Shown: positions 1-12,230, numbered from the stretch's first letter. The stretch is 64,000 nucleotides of DNA from Caprella mutica (GCA_947561585.1 CANNZV010001456.1:124001-188000), one strand, 5' to 3'. Made by a program: numbers and translations. The notes: generated by a model not told the origin, from the sequence alone.

Positions 1-228
1 AACCTAACTAACTAGTTACTAACTGGTTATTTATTAAATAACTAGCTATTTATTAACTATTTACGTACTGTTTCTTCACTAGTGTATGTACTAACTAGTT
101 GTCTAACTCTTCACAGGTTTCCTCCATACCTCTTAGTTACCGTCCTACACTTTTCATAGTCCTAATATTATCACGTCAAAATCACTAAAACTAAATGATA
201 ATTAGTTACAGGTGCTCTGAACTCTTAA

Positions 229-482
229 GCTTTTCTGCATCCATGAGCTTTGTCACAGACTGGTGAAAGCTAGGTGACTTTGTTCATGAAGTAGCTTTTC
301 TGCTTCCATGAGCATTGTCACAGACTGGTGATAGCTAGGTGACTTTGTTAATGAAGTAGCTTTTCTGAACCCATGAGCATTTTCACCGACTGGTGGTGAG
401 GACTGTTCATGGAGCCACTTTCCTTTCTGACTGCTTCTTCTAGTCCCTTGTACTTAATTTCCTTTTGACCTCAGAAAATCCT
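229..482 (+). repeat. SINE-like copy with internal duplication
   Basis: This is a member of a dispersed SINE-like family. It carries the shared blocks AGCTTTTCTGCATCCATGAG and CCACTTTCCTTTCTGACTGC. The block around TTTTCTG..CATGAGC..GTCAC..GACTGGTG is repeated three times in tandem about 65 bp apart, unlike the other copies here. The 5' part and the 3' tail are missing. Confidence 0.6.
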
Positions 483-621
483 TTTTCAATTAATTATGTC
501 TACCCTTTTTTGTTTTCATTCTTCATTGTAAATAGATCATAGAATCCATCTTTGCACTTTTTGTCCCATTTTGTTGGTTTTCCTTAAGTTGTCCCCTTCA
601 CAGTGACCGAGGTTGTCCTAA

Positions 622-896
622 GGGACTCTGACAACTCCACGGACATTGGTCGTACAGCTGACGGAGGATGCGCTTGCTGAACTGTTTGATCATGCGAGGG
701 GGGAAGCTATAGTGGTCTATGTGATGAAAAAAGCTATAGGGGTCTATGTGACGAAAAAAGTTATAGGGGTCTATGTGAAGAAAAAAGCTCAGTTATCTTT
801 CCTTTACTCTTCGGTTGAAAACTTACCGGCTTCTCTTACTTTTCAAAAATCTCGTAAAATTTTCATTGGTGGACATTTGAAAAAATTTGATTAGTA
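622..896 (+). other. Unrecognised ORF fragment with 24-bp repeats
   Basis: An open frame of about 90 codons follows an in-frame TAA at 619-621. It has no good ATG. It contains three tandem 24-bp units encoding KKAIGVYV-type octapeptides at about 720-790. The first part is more GC-rich than the flanks. No family is recognised and no splice sites are obvious. It may be an old transposon fragment or chance. Confidence 0.2.
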
Positions 897-926
897 TCCA
901 TGATACCTACAGGTATCATGGATACT
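893..926. repeat. Near-perfect 34-bp palindrome
   Basis: Two 16-bp arms, AGTATCCATGATACCT and its reverse complement, are separated by AC. The same core (GGTATCATGGATAC) sits at the centre of a larger fold-back element near 20.88 kb and within another near 34.55 kb. It is therefore probably a remnant of such an element. Confidence 0.7.
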
Positions 927-2240
927 AAGTATAATGCATGTTAAATATCAATTACTATTCATTTCTTACGTGATGGAAAACGTGGAACCGCCCAAGTAGC
1001 TCTCTACCAATGATCATTTATGAGATAGAAATGTTTGGCAAGTAGAAAGCAGTCCAAATGACTGTTGGCTCGTTCTTAAAAGCCTACCAATCACATAGAT
1101 CACTACTGTCTTCTCTCCCAACTTTTAACCAAAACATCTAACTTGTGATAATTCGATTCATTCACAATAATGTCCTATTGTATTTTATTTTACTAGAGTT
1201 AGTTGTAAGTGAATACACTGTTTTGTGAATTAAATTTTACTACGCTGATTCTACCATCTGTATTATAGCATAATTAATTCTAAATTCCTAATTAAGAGCT
1301 ATTTGGCATGAACTCTTCAACATTTGCTCTTATAATTCGTTAACTTTCTGATTTAAATGTCTAAATTACTATTATTGAAAACTGTTTTGATGCGGAGAAA
1401 CGTTTTTAAGTGCAGTTTAAACGTTTTAAAGAGACAAACGTTCGTTCTATGGTGTAAGAACGTTTTTAAGTCGCAAGTTGTCTAAACCTTCAAAACTATA
1501 ATTTGTAATAGCTGATATCTTCACATTTAACACAGTTTTCGCCTATTTTATGCTATAAGAATTAATTTATGATTTAGCATGTTTAAATGCATATGAATTA
1601 TAACTTTTTAAATTTGAAATAAAACTTGAAAAGTGTTAAAATTGATAATAATTCAGGTTTATATATAGAATTAATTTACTAATTACAATTAAGAGCAGCT
1701 TGCTTCTCAATTTATATTTTTCAACATAACATAAACAATGAAAATTTTACACCGACATACATAATAACGAAATTACATATTTACCTACAGTATATCTGGT
1801 ACTTCTCAGTTTAAAGATTATGATAATTAAGAGGTAATGATTAGTTTATCTCAGTACCCCCTCTCATTCCAACATTCGTTTTCTATAGCCAACCCCTCAC
1901 GTTTTCTATGATATTCCCAAGGGTAACTCTCGTAAATTCATCTTAGAGCGTTAAAGGTACACTGTTATTTAACTACACATTTATTTAGTTTTTTTGTTGT
2001 TGTTTAGTTTAGAGATGTAGTTGGTTAGTTATTTTCTATTTATTTAATTAATTTGACCAAATATTCTTTGTAAATAGGAATCTCTGAAGAAATCTGTTGT
2101 TTTTATGTTTAATTCATCTTTTCAATGATTTTAATTGAAGGTTGTGCATGAATTTAGGACTGATAAATTTGTAGTTTTTATTCCATAAAGTATAATAATT
2201 TTAGATTTACCTTGCATGTTTATCACTTTTATTTTTCAGT
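927..2240. other. AT-rich gap, no gene seen
   Basis: No ORF with coding character, no clear tandem array and no complete mobile element was recognised. A short stretch at about 990-1062 resembles the inverted repeat at 40.2-40.4 kb (AGCAGTC..AAATGACTG). Confidence 0.5.
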
Positions 2241-2434
2241 TTTTGAGGATAGCGCTAGGGTTATGCTCTTCAACTACGAGGTCTTAGATTTAGTGTTAGG
2301 TAGACTGGTAGGCTTCATTTACTATCACCTCTTCATTTTCCTCTTCTATCCGTGAGTGCAGTCACCGGTACGGTACTTGTGTCCCATTAATGACTTTCTC
2401 GGAGTAGCTTTTCTGTTTCCATGAGCACTGTCAT
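2241..2434 (+). repeat. SINE-like copy, 5' half
   Basis: It matches the family starting GAGGATAGCGCTAGGGTTAT and running through CTCTTCATTTTCCTCTTC to the CATGAGCACTGTCA block, then stops. Its likely 3' piece is the separate fragment near 2.78 kb. Confidence 0.6.
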
Positions 2435-2780
2435 TAATAGTGTTTTGTAAAGTCAAACTTTTGAAAATGTAAAATTTTCATGAAATTGGAAGTTTCAGTT
2501 TTCATTTTAATTTTTTTTTCATTATAAGCCATTAATATATGTAAAAATTCTTCAGTAAAGTTCTATTTTATGAATTAATTATTTTATTTTACCTTTACTA
2601 AGTAACTTATTAGGAAAAAGATTCTAATAGATAATGAGTTTTAAAAATGATTACTGATTTTAACCCTAATTTTGATCGCTGAATTCTCTAAACTTTGATT
2701 CTTATTCCTTTATTTAACCATGACTTGATTATCTTAAACCTCTATACTGACTATATTGCTTTTTTCCTACATTGTGTATG

Positions 2781-2871
2781 TCTGACTACTTCTTTGAAGT
2801 CCCTTGTATCTGTTATCTTTTTGACTTGTATGAACCAATCGTTAAATCCCCCACTAAATGAATAAATAAAA
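2781..2871 (+). repeat. SINE-like copy, 3' end
   Basis: It has TCTGACTACTTCTTTGAAGT, then CGTTAAATCCCCCACTAAAT and a short AATAAATAAA tail. This matches the 3' end of the same family (CGTTAAACCCCTAATAAAT). Confidence 0.55.
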
Positions 2872-3130
2872 TCTGCTTTGATTGTTGTGATCGTCCTTTT
2901 AATGATATGATAGTAGCTACATCTTTGGTACTTTTTCAAAACAGGTTTTCCTCCTCCGTTATTTTCCTTAACAATTTCCCCTATTCAGCCGTGGATCTTC
3001 GCCCCAACCCTCCCTCATCGGATGCCCCAGCGGACCAGGAAGGCTCCAGTTGTCTGTGCTAAGACCCTTGTCCCCCTTCGCTTACCCATCGGGACACCAT
3101 CAACTGAATTGGGTCACCTGGCAACCAGAA

Positions 3131-3212
3131 CTTATTCCTGGGATATTAGAGGGGTTATCCCATGCATCAATCCTTCTTCCCTGGGATATTCTCTTAATAT
3201 CCCAGGAATAAG
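3131..3212. mobile_element. Small fold-back MITE (TTCCTGGGATATT family)
   Basis: An 82-bp element bounded by perfect 17-bp inverted ends, CTTATTCCTGGGATATT and its reverse complement. A close relative lies at about 33.62-33.71 kb, where its right end continues into a 25-bp minisatellite made of the same bases. Confidence 0.7.
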
Positions 3213-3760
3213 TGTGGAAAAGGAGTTATTTGAATCTTTAATTTAAAGGAGTTGAACCTTTTGGGGCTCTCAGTGGGCTATATGTGGTCCACAAATCAGC
3301 ATGATCAGATGGATATTTCATTTATTTATTAAAGGATTGAGAAGGTCCATCATGCCCAACTCATTGTGAACCATGTATGTCCCACAATTTAAATGGTTCT
3401 TATTTAAAAAGGATACAGTTATTGATGCATGCGTAGGTATGATAACCTATTCTATCTAGGAGTGTTGTTCTATAGTTTCTAACTAATAATCAAAGTTCCC
3501 AGTTTCGAGATATATACTTAATCCCCCTTGCTATAGGCATATATGTTGTCCTTTGTCCGATATAGCTTATTAGCTTTAGCTGGTTACATTCGCTAGGTAT
3601 CTTACTCGGATATAGCTTATTATTTTGATGTGTTTGAAGGAATTAGGTATCGAAGGTGAAATGACGGTTACCAGAAATGAATTAAATACTGGATTAAAAT
3701 TTTAATAGGAAAAATAACCAGTTAATTATCTATTTATTTTATTAATAACCTAGTATAAAT

Positions 3761-3900
3761 TACGGATTATCGGTCGGTACTACATCTTCGTTCATATAAG
3801 AAAAAACAAATTCAAAATTGTTATTAGATAGTCCTGTGTAATAATAACAATTTTTATATCGTTACCGAAGATGTAGTACCGACCGATAATTCGTAACTTA
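3761..3900. mobile_element. MITE, TTATCGGTC family
   Basis: About 140 bp. The inverted ends carry ATTATCGGTCGGTACTACAT and its near-exact complement, with an AT-rich core containing ATAAGAAAAAA. The family recurs at about 24.03, 34.47, 36.51, 36.96, 43.96 and 46.55 kb. It is the most frequent MITE in the window. Confidence 0.8.
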
Positions 3901-3973
3901 CCCCATTGAAATTTTGATCAGTATTTAATTCACATTTGGTTTTTGTCTCTACCTACCCTGTTTGTAAAACTCT

Positions 3974-4078
3974 TAAGTGATCTATATGCGAAACTTAGAA
4001 TAACTTCTAAACCTATTTTACAAGTGAAAGGTCGAAACTATTAATGATCTATTGTAAATTTCTCATATAGATCACTTA
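3974..4078. mobile_element. Small inverted-repeat element
   Basis: About 105 bp bounded by TAAGTGATCTATATG and CATATAGATCACTTA, which are exact reverse complements. It is probably a MITE; only one copy was seen. Confidence 0.55.
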
Positions 4079-4460
4079 ACACATTAATTATTTTTGTAGA
4101 AGACAAAATCTATTTACAGTAGCTCCATGGTTTTCTCAGATAGGTCAGTAATCCTTTTGCCTTCTTCTCACCAGTTCTTTGTAATAGGTAACATGTTTTG
4201 GCTACTTAAATCTTGTTTCAATATACTAAGCTTAATTTATACACAATCTATTTATTTGTTATGCAAGTATTTCAATGTTTTTTGAATGGGTGAAGTATTA
4301 ATGTAAAATTGTACCTACAATGGGGCAGGTAGCTATGCTATAAAATATTAAGGATTGAAAAAGGCTGTCCACTTTTTCTGCGCAAATCATATAAGATATC
4401 TGTCATTGGTAATACGATGCGCACAATTATGATCCTTAGTATTGTTAGTTCAAGCTGCTA

Positions 4461-4550
4461 CTTTTCTGTCTGACTGCTTCTTCGAGGTCCATTGTATTCA
4501 ATTTTCTTGTGACTTCAGCCGATATGGCTAACCCCGAACTAAATCAATTA
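4461..4550 (+). repeat. SINE-like 3' fragment
   Basis: It matches the TCTGACTGCTTCTTC..GTCC..TTGTATT..GATATGG segment and ends near CTAAATCAATTAAA. The 5' part is missing. Confidence 0.5.
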
Positions 4551-4598
4551 AAAACATCACTGCTGCTACTTAAAACGTCACCCTCTTTGAAAAGCAAT

Positions 4599-5370
4599 AT
4601 CTGGTATCATTTGATATCTTTGTAGTGACATCTGGTATCATTTGATATGTTTGTAGTGACATCTGGTATCATTTGATATGTTTGTAGTGACATCTGGTAT
4701 CATTTGATATCTTTGTAGTGACATCTGGTATCATTTGATATCTTTGTAGCGACATCTGGTATCATTTGATATCTTTGTAGTGACATCTGGTATCATTTGA
4801 TATCTTTGTAGCGACATCTGGTATCATTTGATATGTTAGTAGCGACATCTGGTATCATTTGATATCTTTGTAGCGACATCTGGTATCATTTGATATCTTT
4901 GTAGCGACATCTGGTATCATTTGATATGTTAGTAGCGACATCTGGTATCATTTGATATGTTAGTAGCGACATCTGGTATCATTTGATATGTTTGTAGCGA
5001 CATCTGGTATCATTTGGTATGTTTGTAGCGACATCTGGTATCATTTGGTATGTTTGTAGCGACATCTGGTATCATTTGATATGCTTGTAGCGACATCTGG
5101 TATCAATTGAGATGTTAGTAGCGACATCTGGTATCATTTGATATGTTTGTAGCGACATCTGGTATCATTTGATATGCTTGTAGCGACATCTGGTATCATT
5201 TGATATGCTTGTAGCGACATCTGGTATCATTTGATATGTTTGTAGCGTTATCTGATATGTTTGTAGCGACATCTGGTATTATTTTTGTTGTATATAGTGA
5301 CATCTGGTATCATTTTAGGTTTGCATTGTGACATCTGGTATCATTTTAGGTTTGCATTGTGACATCTGGC
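4599..5370. repeat. 31-bp minisatellite
   Basis: About 25 tandem copies of a 31-bp unit containing ATCTGGTATCATTTGATAT followed by CTTTGTAGTGAC. Variants TTTGTAG, TTAGTAG and CTTGTAG are interspersed, and the last copies decay and shift in length. The hexamer GACATCTGG also occurs in looser repeats near 31.8-32.05 kb. Confidence 0.95.
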
Positions 5371-5802
5371 ATTATTTGAGGTGCCACTTACTTTTATTAG
5401 CTTGGTGTATTCAGCTCATTAATTAGAACTCATTTATGCTGTTGAACTTTTCTGTACTAATGATGTTCCTTTACCATAAACTGAAATTGCCCTCTCCTTT
5501 GCTATATATTATTACAATGTACTAAAAATTCACGCCTAGCATTTATTTAGTTGGAGGATTTTATTCATAGTATTTTTATTGCCCAGGTTAAAATTTATCA
5601 TTCCAATAAATTTCGTTTCTATTTCCAATCTATATTTGTTGTTTCATTTTCAGTTATTTTTGCGTATTAACATTTAAATGTTTGCTATAAAAGCGTAAAC
5701 TTTATTGTTTGCAATAAAAAAGAAACAATATTTATCTGTAAAGAGTAAAGAAATTGGACGCTCCGAACCCAATTTAATATCAACATTAACTTAAATAGCT
5801 AA

Positions 5803-6152
5803 TTTCAACTGCGAGGTCTTAGGTTTTTTGACCTCTTCATTTTCCTCTTAGATTCTTGTTAGGTAGACTCGTAGCCTTTATTTACTATCACCTCTTCATT
5901 TCCCTCTTCCATCTGTGAGTGCAGTCACCTGTGCTTGTGTTCCTTTTTGTCACATTCCTTGGTAAGTGACTGCATTCACGGAGTAGCTTTTTTTGCATCC
6001 ATGAGCTTTGTCTCCGATAGTGGTAGGTGACTTTGTTTATGGAGCCACTTTCCTTTCTGTCGGTTTCTTCCAGTCCCTTGTAGTTAATTTCATTTGGACG
6101 TCAGCGATATGGCCGCAGCAGGCGTTAAACCCCTACTAAAAAAATAAGAATA
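5803..6152 (+). repeat. SINE-like copy, near full length
   Basis: It contains the ACTGCGAGGTCTTAG, CACCTCTTCATTTCCCTCTT, TTTTTGTCACATTCCTTGG and CATCCATGAGC blocks in the family order, then GATATGGCC and GGCGTTAAACCCCTACTAAA with a short A/T-rich tail. A short internal duplication of the CTCTTCATTT block lies near 5.83-5.90 kb. Confidence 0.7.
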
Positions 6153-6198
6153 AGCAGCAACTTAGTATCTGATAATTTGTCTAAAAAGAATCCTCGTT

Positions 6199-7117
6199 AA
6201 ATTCTTGGTGGTTCAGTGTGGGGGTGAGAGTGATTTATGGGAATCCCCCAAATGCTGATCTCAATAACCTATTCGAGCAAACCTTTATCCAATATATTCA
6301 AAGTTCTAATACTATATTAAATCTGTGTAACCTTCATACGTCTGTAGGTTCAAATACCTGATTATTTTTTTACACGGTATACTCTTAATTTAATATAAGG
6401 TCCTGGTAATTAAATATGTGCTACATGTAATAAATGTATTTTGGTTTTGGCTATTTTGGAAGTTTTTTATTGTAAATTTACGACTCAAAATTAGTCCCCG
6501 TTAAAAAAAGGTATGCCTAAATAGGAGAAATCATCTCGAATATTCTATTTAAATTGCATATTGGTTATCTATATTATTGCCCAGTCTGTATATATCTAAT
6601 TGGTTAAAAGTACTAACCAGTTCGTTAAAATCTATGTACTATCAGGGAAAAGTACTTATGCAAGGAGTTCTTAAACAATTTCCAAAAAGAAACCTCACTA
6701 ATGGTAGTGCTTGTACCTAAATTTTTAAAAATTGACCTTGCTACCTACCTACACGACGACAAATTTGTAAGATTTGAAAATGAAAGGAAATTAGAAAACT
6801 GTGATTAGTGAAATTAGCATTATAAAGACTCCTTTATGTGATAGTACGGCATGATATTTAGCTGCATCATGGAACTCTATTGCCACCCTAATCCAGTACT
6901 CTAGATATTAACTAGGTAGGTACCAGCCATCTAGGTGATAAGCTCAAAAACTGTCTCATTATAGGTATATTGTATATGACTTCTTATGTTGGACCAGAAT
7001 AGAAGACTTTGGTATGTACAATGAGATCAATGCACTCAGACCCCCACACTGAATCACCAGTCAGTTAAGAAAAATTCCCGTAAGTCACTCAGACCCCCAC
7101 ACTGAACTACCAGCCAA
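6199..7117. mobile_element. Candidate transposon with GTGTGGGGGT inverted ends
   Basis: The left end has TGGTGGTTCAGTGTGGGGGT and the right end has AGACCCCCACACTGAACTAC in inverse orientation. A second, inner right-hand copy lies at about 7.04 kb. The interior has no ORF. Exact ends are not certain. Confidence 0.5.
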
Positions 7118-7497
7118 TAGATACATAATAATCCTATATTATTTTTTCATATAAATATGCCATATTAAAATAGACTGCAAGTTTTATTATCTAAGGACAT
7201 ATCTACATAGCCTGAGGATATATCTTCACAAGGATGATAGATAAATTGACTACACCTCTATAGATCAATTTTGCATAGGCACAAAAAATATGTATAGCAT
7301 GATCAACTTACGCAACGTGCTTTACGCATGTTCTTACCGAATTAAAATATCATTGTCCATTAAAGAATTATCTTAAATTTGTAGGTATCAATTTTTTGAT
7401 ACTTTTTTGATTCTTTGATTTTTTCCAAGAGAAATGCAGGTACTTTCCAATTTTTTCTCCATTTTAAAAAATCTCCTCTTTATGATCGTTCTGTAAT

Positions 7498-7576
7498 TTT
7501 TGTATCCGCTAGTTTGTTGTATTGTACACTTCATGATTGCTTAGTGACCTGGCAGGGGTTCAAGGGTTGGCTTGCC
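7498..7576 (+). repeat. Fragment of the poly-C/poly-G element family
   Basis: The sequence TCCGCTAGTTTGTTGTA..CACTTCATGATTG..TAGTGACCTGGCAGGGG is shared with copies at 23.39, 40.97 and 43.50 kb. Confidence 0.6.
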
Positions 7577-7941
7577 CTCAGATAGTATTGAAGTAATTAA
7601 TGGAAAATGTTACTGAAACAGGAAAAATCCGATATATGTATATCATGAAATGTGCAGTACAACAAATTAGCAGATACAAAAAAACTACATTACAGCTTCG
7701 TATAAAAAATCCAGGGTACAGGAACATAACAGGTATAGTAACTAGTAGACGATGCAAAGATATGACGTCACCAAAACAACACATTTCTTGTATTATTGTT
7801 TATTTCTTTTACTTATCTATAAGAAATATAAGAAATAACGTTTTAAACATATGTTACCTAGTAGCCTGCACTGGTGCTAGTTAATTGCTAAACTGTAGTT
7901 CCTATGAATAAAAATTAAGGAATAAAATAACAACGAATGAT

Positions 7942-8170
7942 CCAAGGGAGTCTGCTTGGTTCCAACAGCGAATGGCTCTTGCGATCCAGAGAGGGAATGC
8001 CTTCAGCATCCTCTCAGCCGCGAAAGAGAGGTTTTAGAGGGTCGGGTCCACCCCTTCAAGGAACTCAACCCCTCACTCGTAGTTCCTGAAGGAATTTCCT
8101 CTTCTGTAAAGATTTTATCCTTCTTGTTTTTAATGGAAAAATATTGTCTTTTTAAACAAAAAAAAAATTA
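7942..8170 (+). other. Possible retroelement C-terminal fragment
   Basis: One frame from 7942 to a TAG at 8035-8037 reads SAWFQQRMALAIQRGNAF followed by SILSAAKERF. I think this resembles C-terminal tails of insect retroelement proteins, but I cannot name the family. The AT-rich stretch after it (TGGAAAAATATTGTCTTTTT) is echoed near 29.50 kb, as expected for a shared 3' tail. Confidence 0.3.
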
Positions 8171-8678
8171 ACCAATGTCTATCTAGTTAGTAATTGATAA
8201 GAAAAAAAATTTGGAAGTGACAAGTTTAGGTAAGTTGTCCCATGTTTCAAATTGTGGTCAAAATCGCCATTTCCAGTCACGCCGTGGTCACGTCAAACTA
8301 GATTCGATGAGCTGATTATCGTAGCCTATATGTTAGTGTATCCTGAAAAAATCTATGTTTGAAATTTTTAATGAAACCACAAGTTTTCTTTAAAGTTCTT
8401 TCAGATATTATTGATTTTATCCACCAACAGAAATGTAAAAAGTAATTAAGTTCAGTGAGTAAAGCTATTGAAACTCATTAGTTATTAGAACGTAATGAAT
8501 AAACTGAAGTGTGTTGCTCTGATGACCTCACTCACTCTACTGTCACTACCGTGTATATTGTAGAGTTATAATGGTGTGACTCCAGTGTGATTGTGGTGAT
8601 GAAACTTAGTAGATGTGAATGTGGAGCTAAAATATGCAGAGAGGAACCGTTGTAATTTGAGGGAATGGTGGTTGTTTA

Positions 8679-9232
8679 TTTATTTACAACTATTGATGGT
8701 TGTTTTAACTCTTCACTGTGCACCTTATTTACAACTATTGGTTGTTGTTTTAACTTTTCACTGTGCACTTTATTTACAACTATTGGTGGTTGTTTTAACT
8801 TTTCACTGTGCACTTTATTTACAACTATTGGTGGTTGTTTTAACTCTTCACCGTGCACTTTATTTACAACTATTGGTGGTTGTTTTAACACTTCACTGTG
8901 CACTTTATTTAAAACTATTGGTGGTTGTTTTAACTCTTCACTGTGCACTTTATTAACAACTATTGGTGGTTGTTTTAACACTTCACTGTGCACTTTATTT
9001 AAAACTATTGGTGGTTGTTTTAACTCTTCACTGTGCACTTTATTAACAACTATTGGTGGTTGTTTTAACACTTCACTGTGCACTTTATTTAAAACTATTG
9101 GTGGTTGTTTTAACTCTTCACTGTGCACTTTATTTACAACTATTGGTGGTTGATTTAACTCTTCACTATGCACTTTATTTACAACTATTGGTGGTTGTTT
9201 TAACTCTTCACTGTGCACTTTATTTACAACTG
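8679..9232. repeat. 45-bp minisatellite, locus 1
   Basis: About 12 copies of a 45-bp unit containing ACAACTATTGGTGGTTGTTT and TAACTCTTCACTGTGCACTT. Because 45 is a multiple of three, long open frames run through it on both strands; these are not genes. Copies between 8.88 and 9.12 kb alternate two variants in a 90-bp higher-order unit. The same unit forms an array at 50.92-51.46 kb. Confidence 0.95.
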
Positions 9233-9928
9233 TAGTGATTTTCAATCATTAGCTTAATTAATTGTGAATGCTAAATCATTTCATGTATTTCCAATCTATA
9301 ATATATTTAGATTCTCACTGTTATATTTAGATTAGTTCTTATCAATCTAATTATTTACCTTTCATGTATATGTGAAATATATACATTCGGCAATTAAATC
9401 GATAGGGCATAATAATCAGGAAACATGTTTTTTATTTATTATCACAAACATTCGAAGTGAACTCAAAATATTAGGTAGTTAGTAGCTGTAACCTTAGTTA
9501 CTTAAATTTAAAAAATTTACAAACATCCATCGAAGTTGTTTTCAAAAGTAGTAGAAGCTATCTTGAAAGTTTTTGTCACAAGTTCTTCGTTATAAACATT
9601 TTTTAATTATTAATAAACATTTGTTAATTGTCAATTTCTATTAAATATTATTTTATTATTTCGCCATAAATGATATAGAGCGCATGCGCAAGATATCGCT
9701 TACGTTGCATTGTTTTTATTCACGTTATAATTTGATTTGATTTAATTTACATTATAGCAAATAGTTAAAACCTTATTCATTGACATCTATTTAAACTCAA
9801 GTAGAGTTATTGTTCATAACTTACTCAACTAAGTACAGTTAATGTATAAAACTTCTTTGTACGACGTACAGCTGATTGTGTAAACAAACAGATCGTATCG
9901 GCAGGAATGAACATCCCAATTACAAGCA
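9233..9928. other. AT-rich gap, nothing recognised
   Basis: No ORF, tandem array or inverted-repeat element was recognised in this stretch. Confidence 0.5.
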
Positions 9929-10180
9929 CACTTTCCCGTTAAAAATAACGGGTCATCATCAATACTAATTTATTACCCATTTTTAGTTCAATTTCAATTA
10001 AAATTAAGTTTTCCCGATTTTCTATTTTTTTTAACAGATAAAATTAAATATTAAAAATTTTGATTATAACAGGGGAATTTAAATATCAAGTCAATATATT
10101 CCCGTGCGTATCATAGTTACATTCTTCATGTTTAATACCCGTAGTGTAAAAGCAGACACCAAATAAATAAATGAATATAC
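9929..10180 (+). repeat. Interspersed repeat K, copy 1
   Basis: About 250 bp beginning TTTCCCGTTAAAAATAACGG, whose start is a short hairpin. It ends with GTGTAAAAGCAGACACCAAA and an (AAAT)n-like tail. A second copy in the same orientation lies at 10.68-10.93 kb. The one-sided simple tail suggests retroposition. Confidence 0.7.
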
Positions 10181-10674
10181 TACAGATATATTTTTTCTAG
10201 TTGTTCGTTGTACTTCAGACGTTGTATTCTCATAAATATATTACAATTAATAACATTTTTTTACGAAAGTGTCGGTATTTTACATAAGATAGCCCCCATT
10301 AATTAATATTAATTTCAATTTAGGAATTACTCAAAAATATTTTCCAATTAAAATAATCAATATTTTCTCGAAAAAAAATGTTCCATGTTGAAGATCCAAA
10401 ATATTGTATGTTCTTTAAACACATATTTATATACATTAATTTACTGTATATGCATAGATATCTTTTTTCAAATATATCAAGGATATTATAGCTTAAATTG
10501 AAGGTAACTTTTTTAAGTAGGGATTAAAGATTTGCATAATAAACAGGTGAATTAATATCTATATATTTGTATGTATTTGTAACACTTGATATGTTAACAA
10601 ATTTGGAAAAAATGTATGTACATTTAACACACTAAATAATATACGTTTAACACTTGATATATGATCCGATCGGT

Positions 10675-10926
10675 GTACTTTCCCGTTAAAAATAACGGGT
10701 CATCATCAGTACCAATTTATTACCCGTTATTAGGTTACTTTTAATGAATTAAATTGAAACTAAATATTATGTATAGTCTAATTTATTTTATAGATAAAAT
10801 GCATTTAAAAATTGAATAAAAACAGGGGAATTTAAATATCAAGTCAATATATTCCCGTGCGTATCATAGTTACATTCTTCATGTTTAATACCCGTAGTGT
10901 AAAAGCGGACACCAAATAAATAAATA
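10675..10926 (+). repeat. Interspersed repeat K, copy 2
   Basis: It is the same element as at 9.93 kb with the same ends and orientation, including CCCGTTAAAAATAACGGGTC and CCCGTAGTGTAAAAGCGGAC, then an AAATAAATAAA tail. The interiors have diverged more than the ends. Confidence 0.7.
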
Positions 10927-11463
10927 AACACACTAAGGAAATTATTAGTATAGATTAAAAATACTGATCGTCTATCATCGGACATTACAGGCGATGACTT
11001 TGTGATATTTAGCGATAAATTATCGTTAATATTTATTATATAAATGAACAATAACAGACGATCTGTCAATTATAATTTTTTTTTGTATTGGTTATATGAG
11101 TTTATATAAATAAATAAATTAATTAATTAATTTAACAACACGTGCGGTGTATAATTCGACATAATCTTCAGGATATTAACTTGTAAGTAAGTACCTATGT
11201 ACTAACTAGTTAATCTATACTGGTTTGTGATGTGGAATTATAATTCCTAGTTAACTCTTTTTTGTGAGCAACTTGATAGATTATTTAAGGCCATTAAACC
11301 GTGAATTTACTGCAGACGTACCTTATATTTAGTAGTAATATTAAATAATAATAAATTGCTAATATTAACTGTATAAATGGAATGAAGGAATAATTATAAT
11401 TATAATATATTGCTGATATGTTGGATAGGTATAAACATTCTTTAAAAAAAATACGAGTCAAAT

Positions 11464-11651
11464 TGACTCAAAATTTGAGATTTCAGTTTGTCCCAAAACC
11501 GGCTCAAAAAAGTGAGTCAATTTGACTCATCCTAACATTTTACTCAAAAAGGAGTGTCATATTGACTCTTAATTCATAGTCAGATTGACTCAGGTATAGA
11601 GTCCGGTACTCCAATATTGAGTTTTGCAGCCTTGACTCAACCGATGAGTCA
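11464..11651. promoter_or_regulatory. Cluster of TGASTCA (AP-1-like) heptamers
   Basis: Six exact TGAGTCA/TGACTCA heptamers lie at 11464, 11513, 11523, 11586, 11633 and 11645. Several are in mirrored pairs such as GAGTCAATTTGACTC. This is the consensus of AP-1/CNC bZIP factors. The paired layout may instead be the relic of an inverted-repeat element, and no gene lies close by. Confidence 0.3.
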
Positions 11652-11910
11652 GGCTGACTCGCTTTTTTTTTCTCTGTGAGTGCTTTATACTTATGGTGAT
11701 CATATTCATTATCCTTATCCTTTATTACCATTAATTCAGAACTTTCATTTACCTGTCTTACTACGTCTAACCCAGACATAGTTAATTACTATGTTGGTTG
11801 CTACATAGGAGGTTAGTTTACATACCGTCTATCGGGTTACAGTATCGTTACCCTCCCTAATATAGTCAACTAATGAGAGCATGTTTATATAGCGGACATA
11901 GAATATTAGA

Positions 11911-12131
11911 CAGTACAACTTCTCTATAGGGAAATCTTGTATAGTGAATGTAGGGTCTTGAGTAAGGAAGTAGACTCTATAGTGAACAAATTTTCCTGTA
12001 TTTAACCCGTTCTAAAACTGATGACTATTTGATGGCAGACTAAAGAAAATTTGTTCATTATAGAGGCTTATTCTTTATTCTGGACACTACATTCACTGTA
12101 GAGAATTTCATTATAGAAGAGTTCTATTGTA
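11911..12131. mobile_element. Pogo-like MITE, copy 1
   Basis: About 220 bp starting CAGTACAACTTCTCTATAGG, with inverted inner segments such as CTATAGTGAACAAATTTTC against AAAATTTGTTCATTATAGAG. A better-preserved copy is at 48.90-49.11 kb. The CAGT start and the structure fit pogo/Tigger-derived MITEs. Confidence 0.75.
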
Positions 12132-12230
12132 TTGGATCTTCTATGATTCTACGATAATTTTCTAAGATTATATTACTAAATTCCATAAAAAATATACAGT
12201 TCTCTTGTTCATTTTAACCAAGAAAAAAAT

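Noticed and set aside
2940..3130. GC-richer stretch considered as an exon
   Set aside because: All three forward frames are short or lack splice signals that join to a neighbour; no domain was recognised.
4599..5370. Regular 31-bp repeats considered as a CRISPR array
   Set aside because: Repeats are directly adjacent with no unique spacers, no cas genes are present, and the DNA is eukaryotic.
8615..9245. Overlapping ORFs of 113-189 aa on both strands
   Set aside because: They read through the 45-bp minisatellite in several frames; the same happens at 50.88-51.46 kb, inside a lectin intron.
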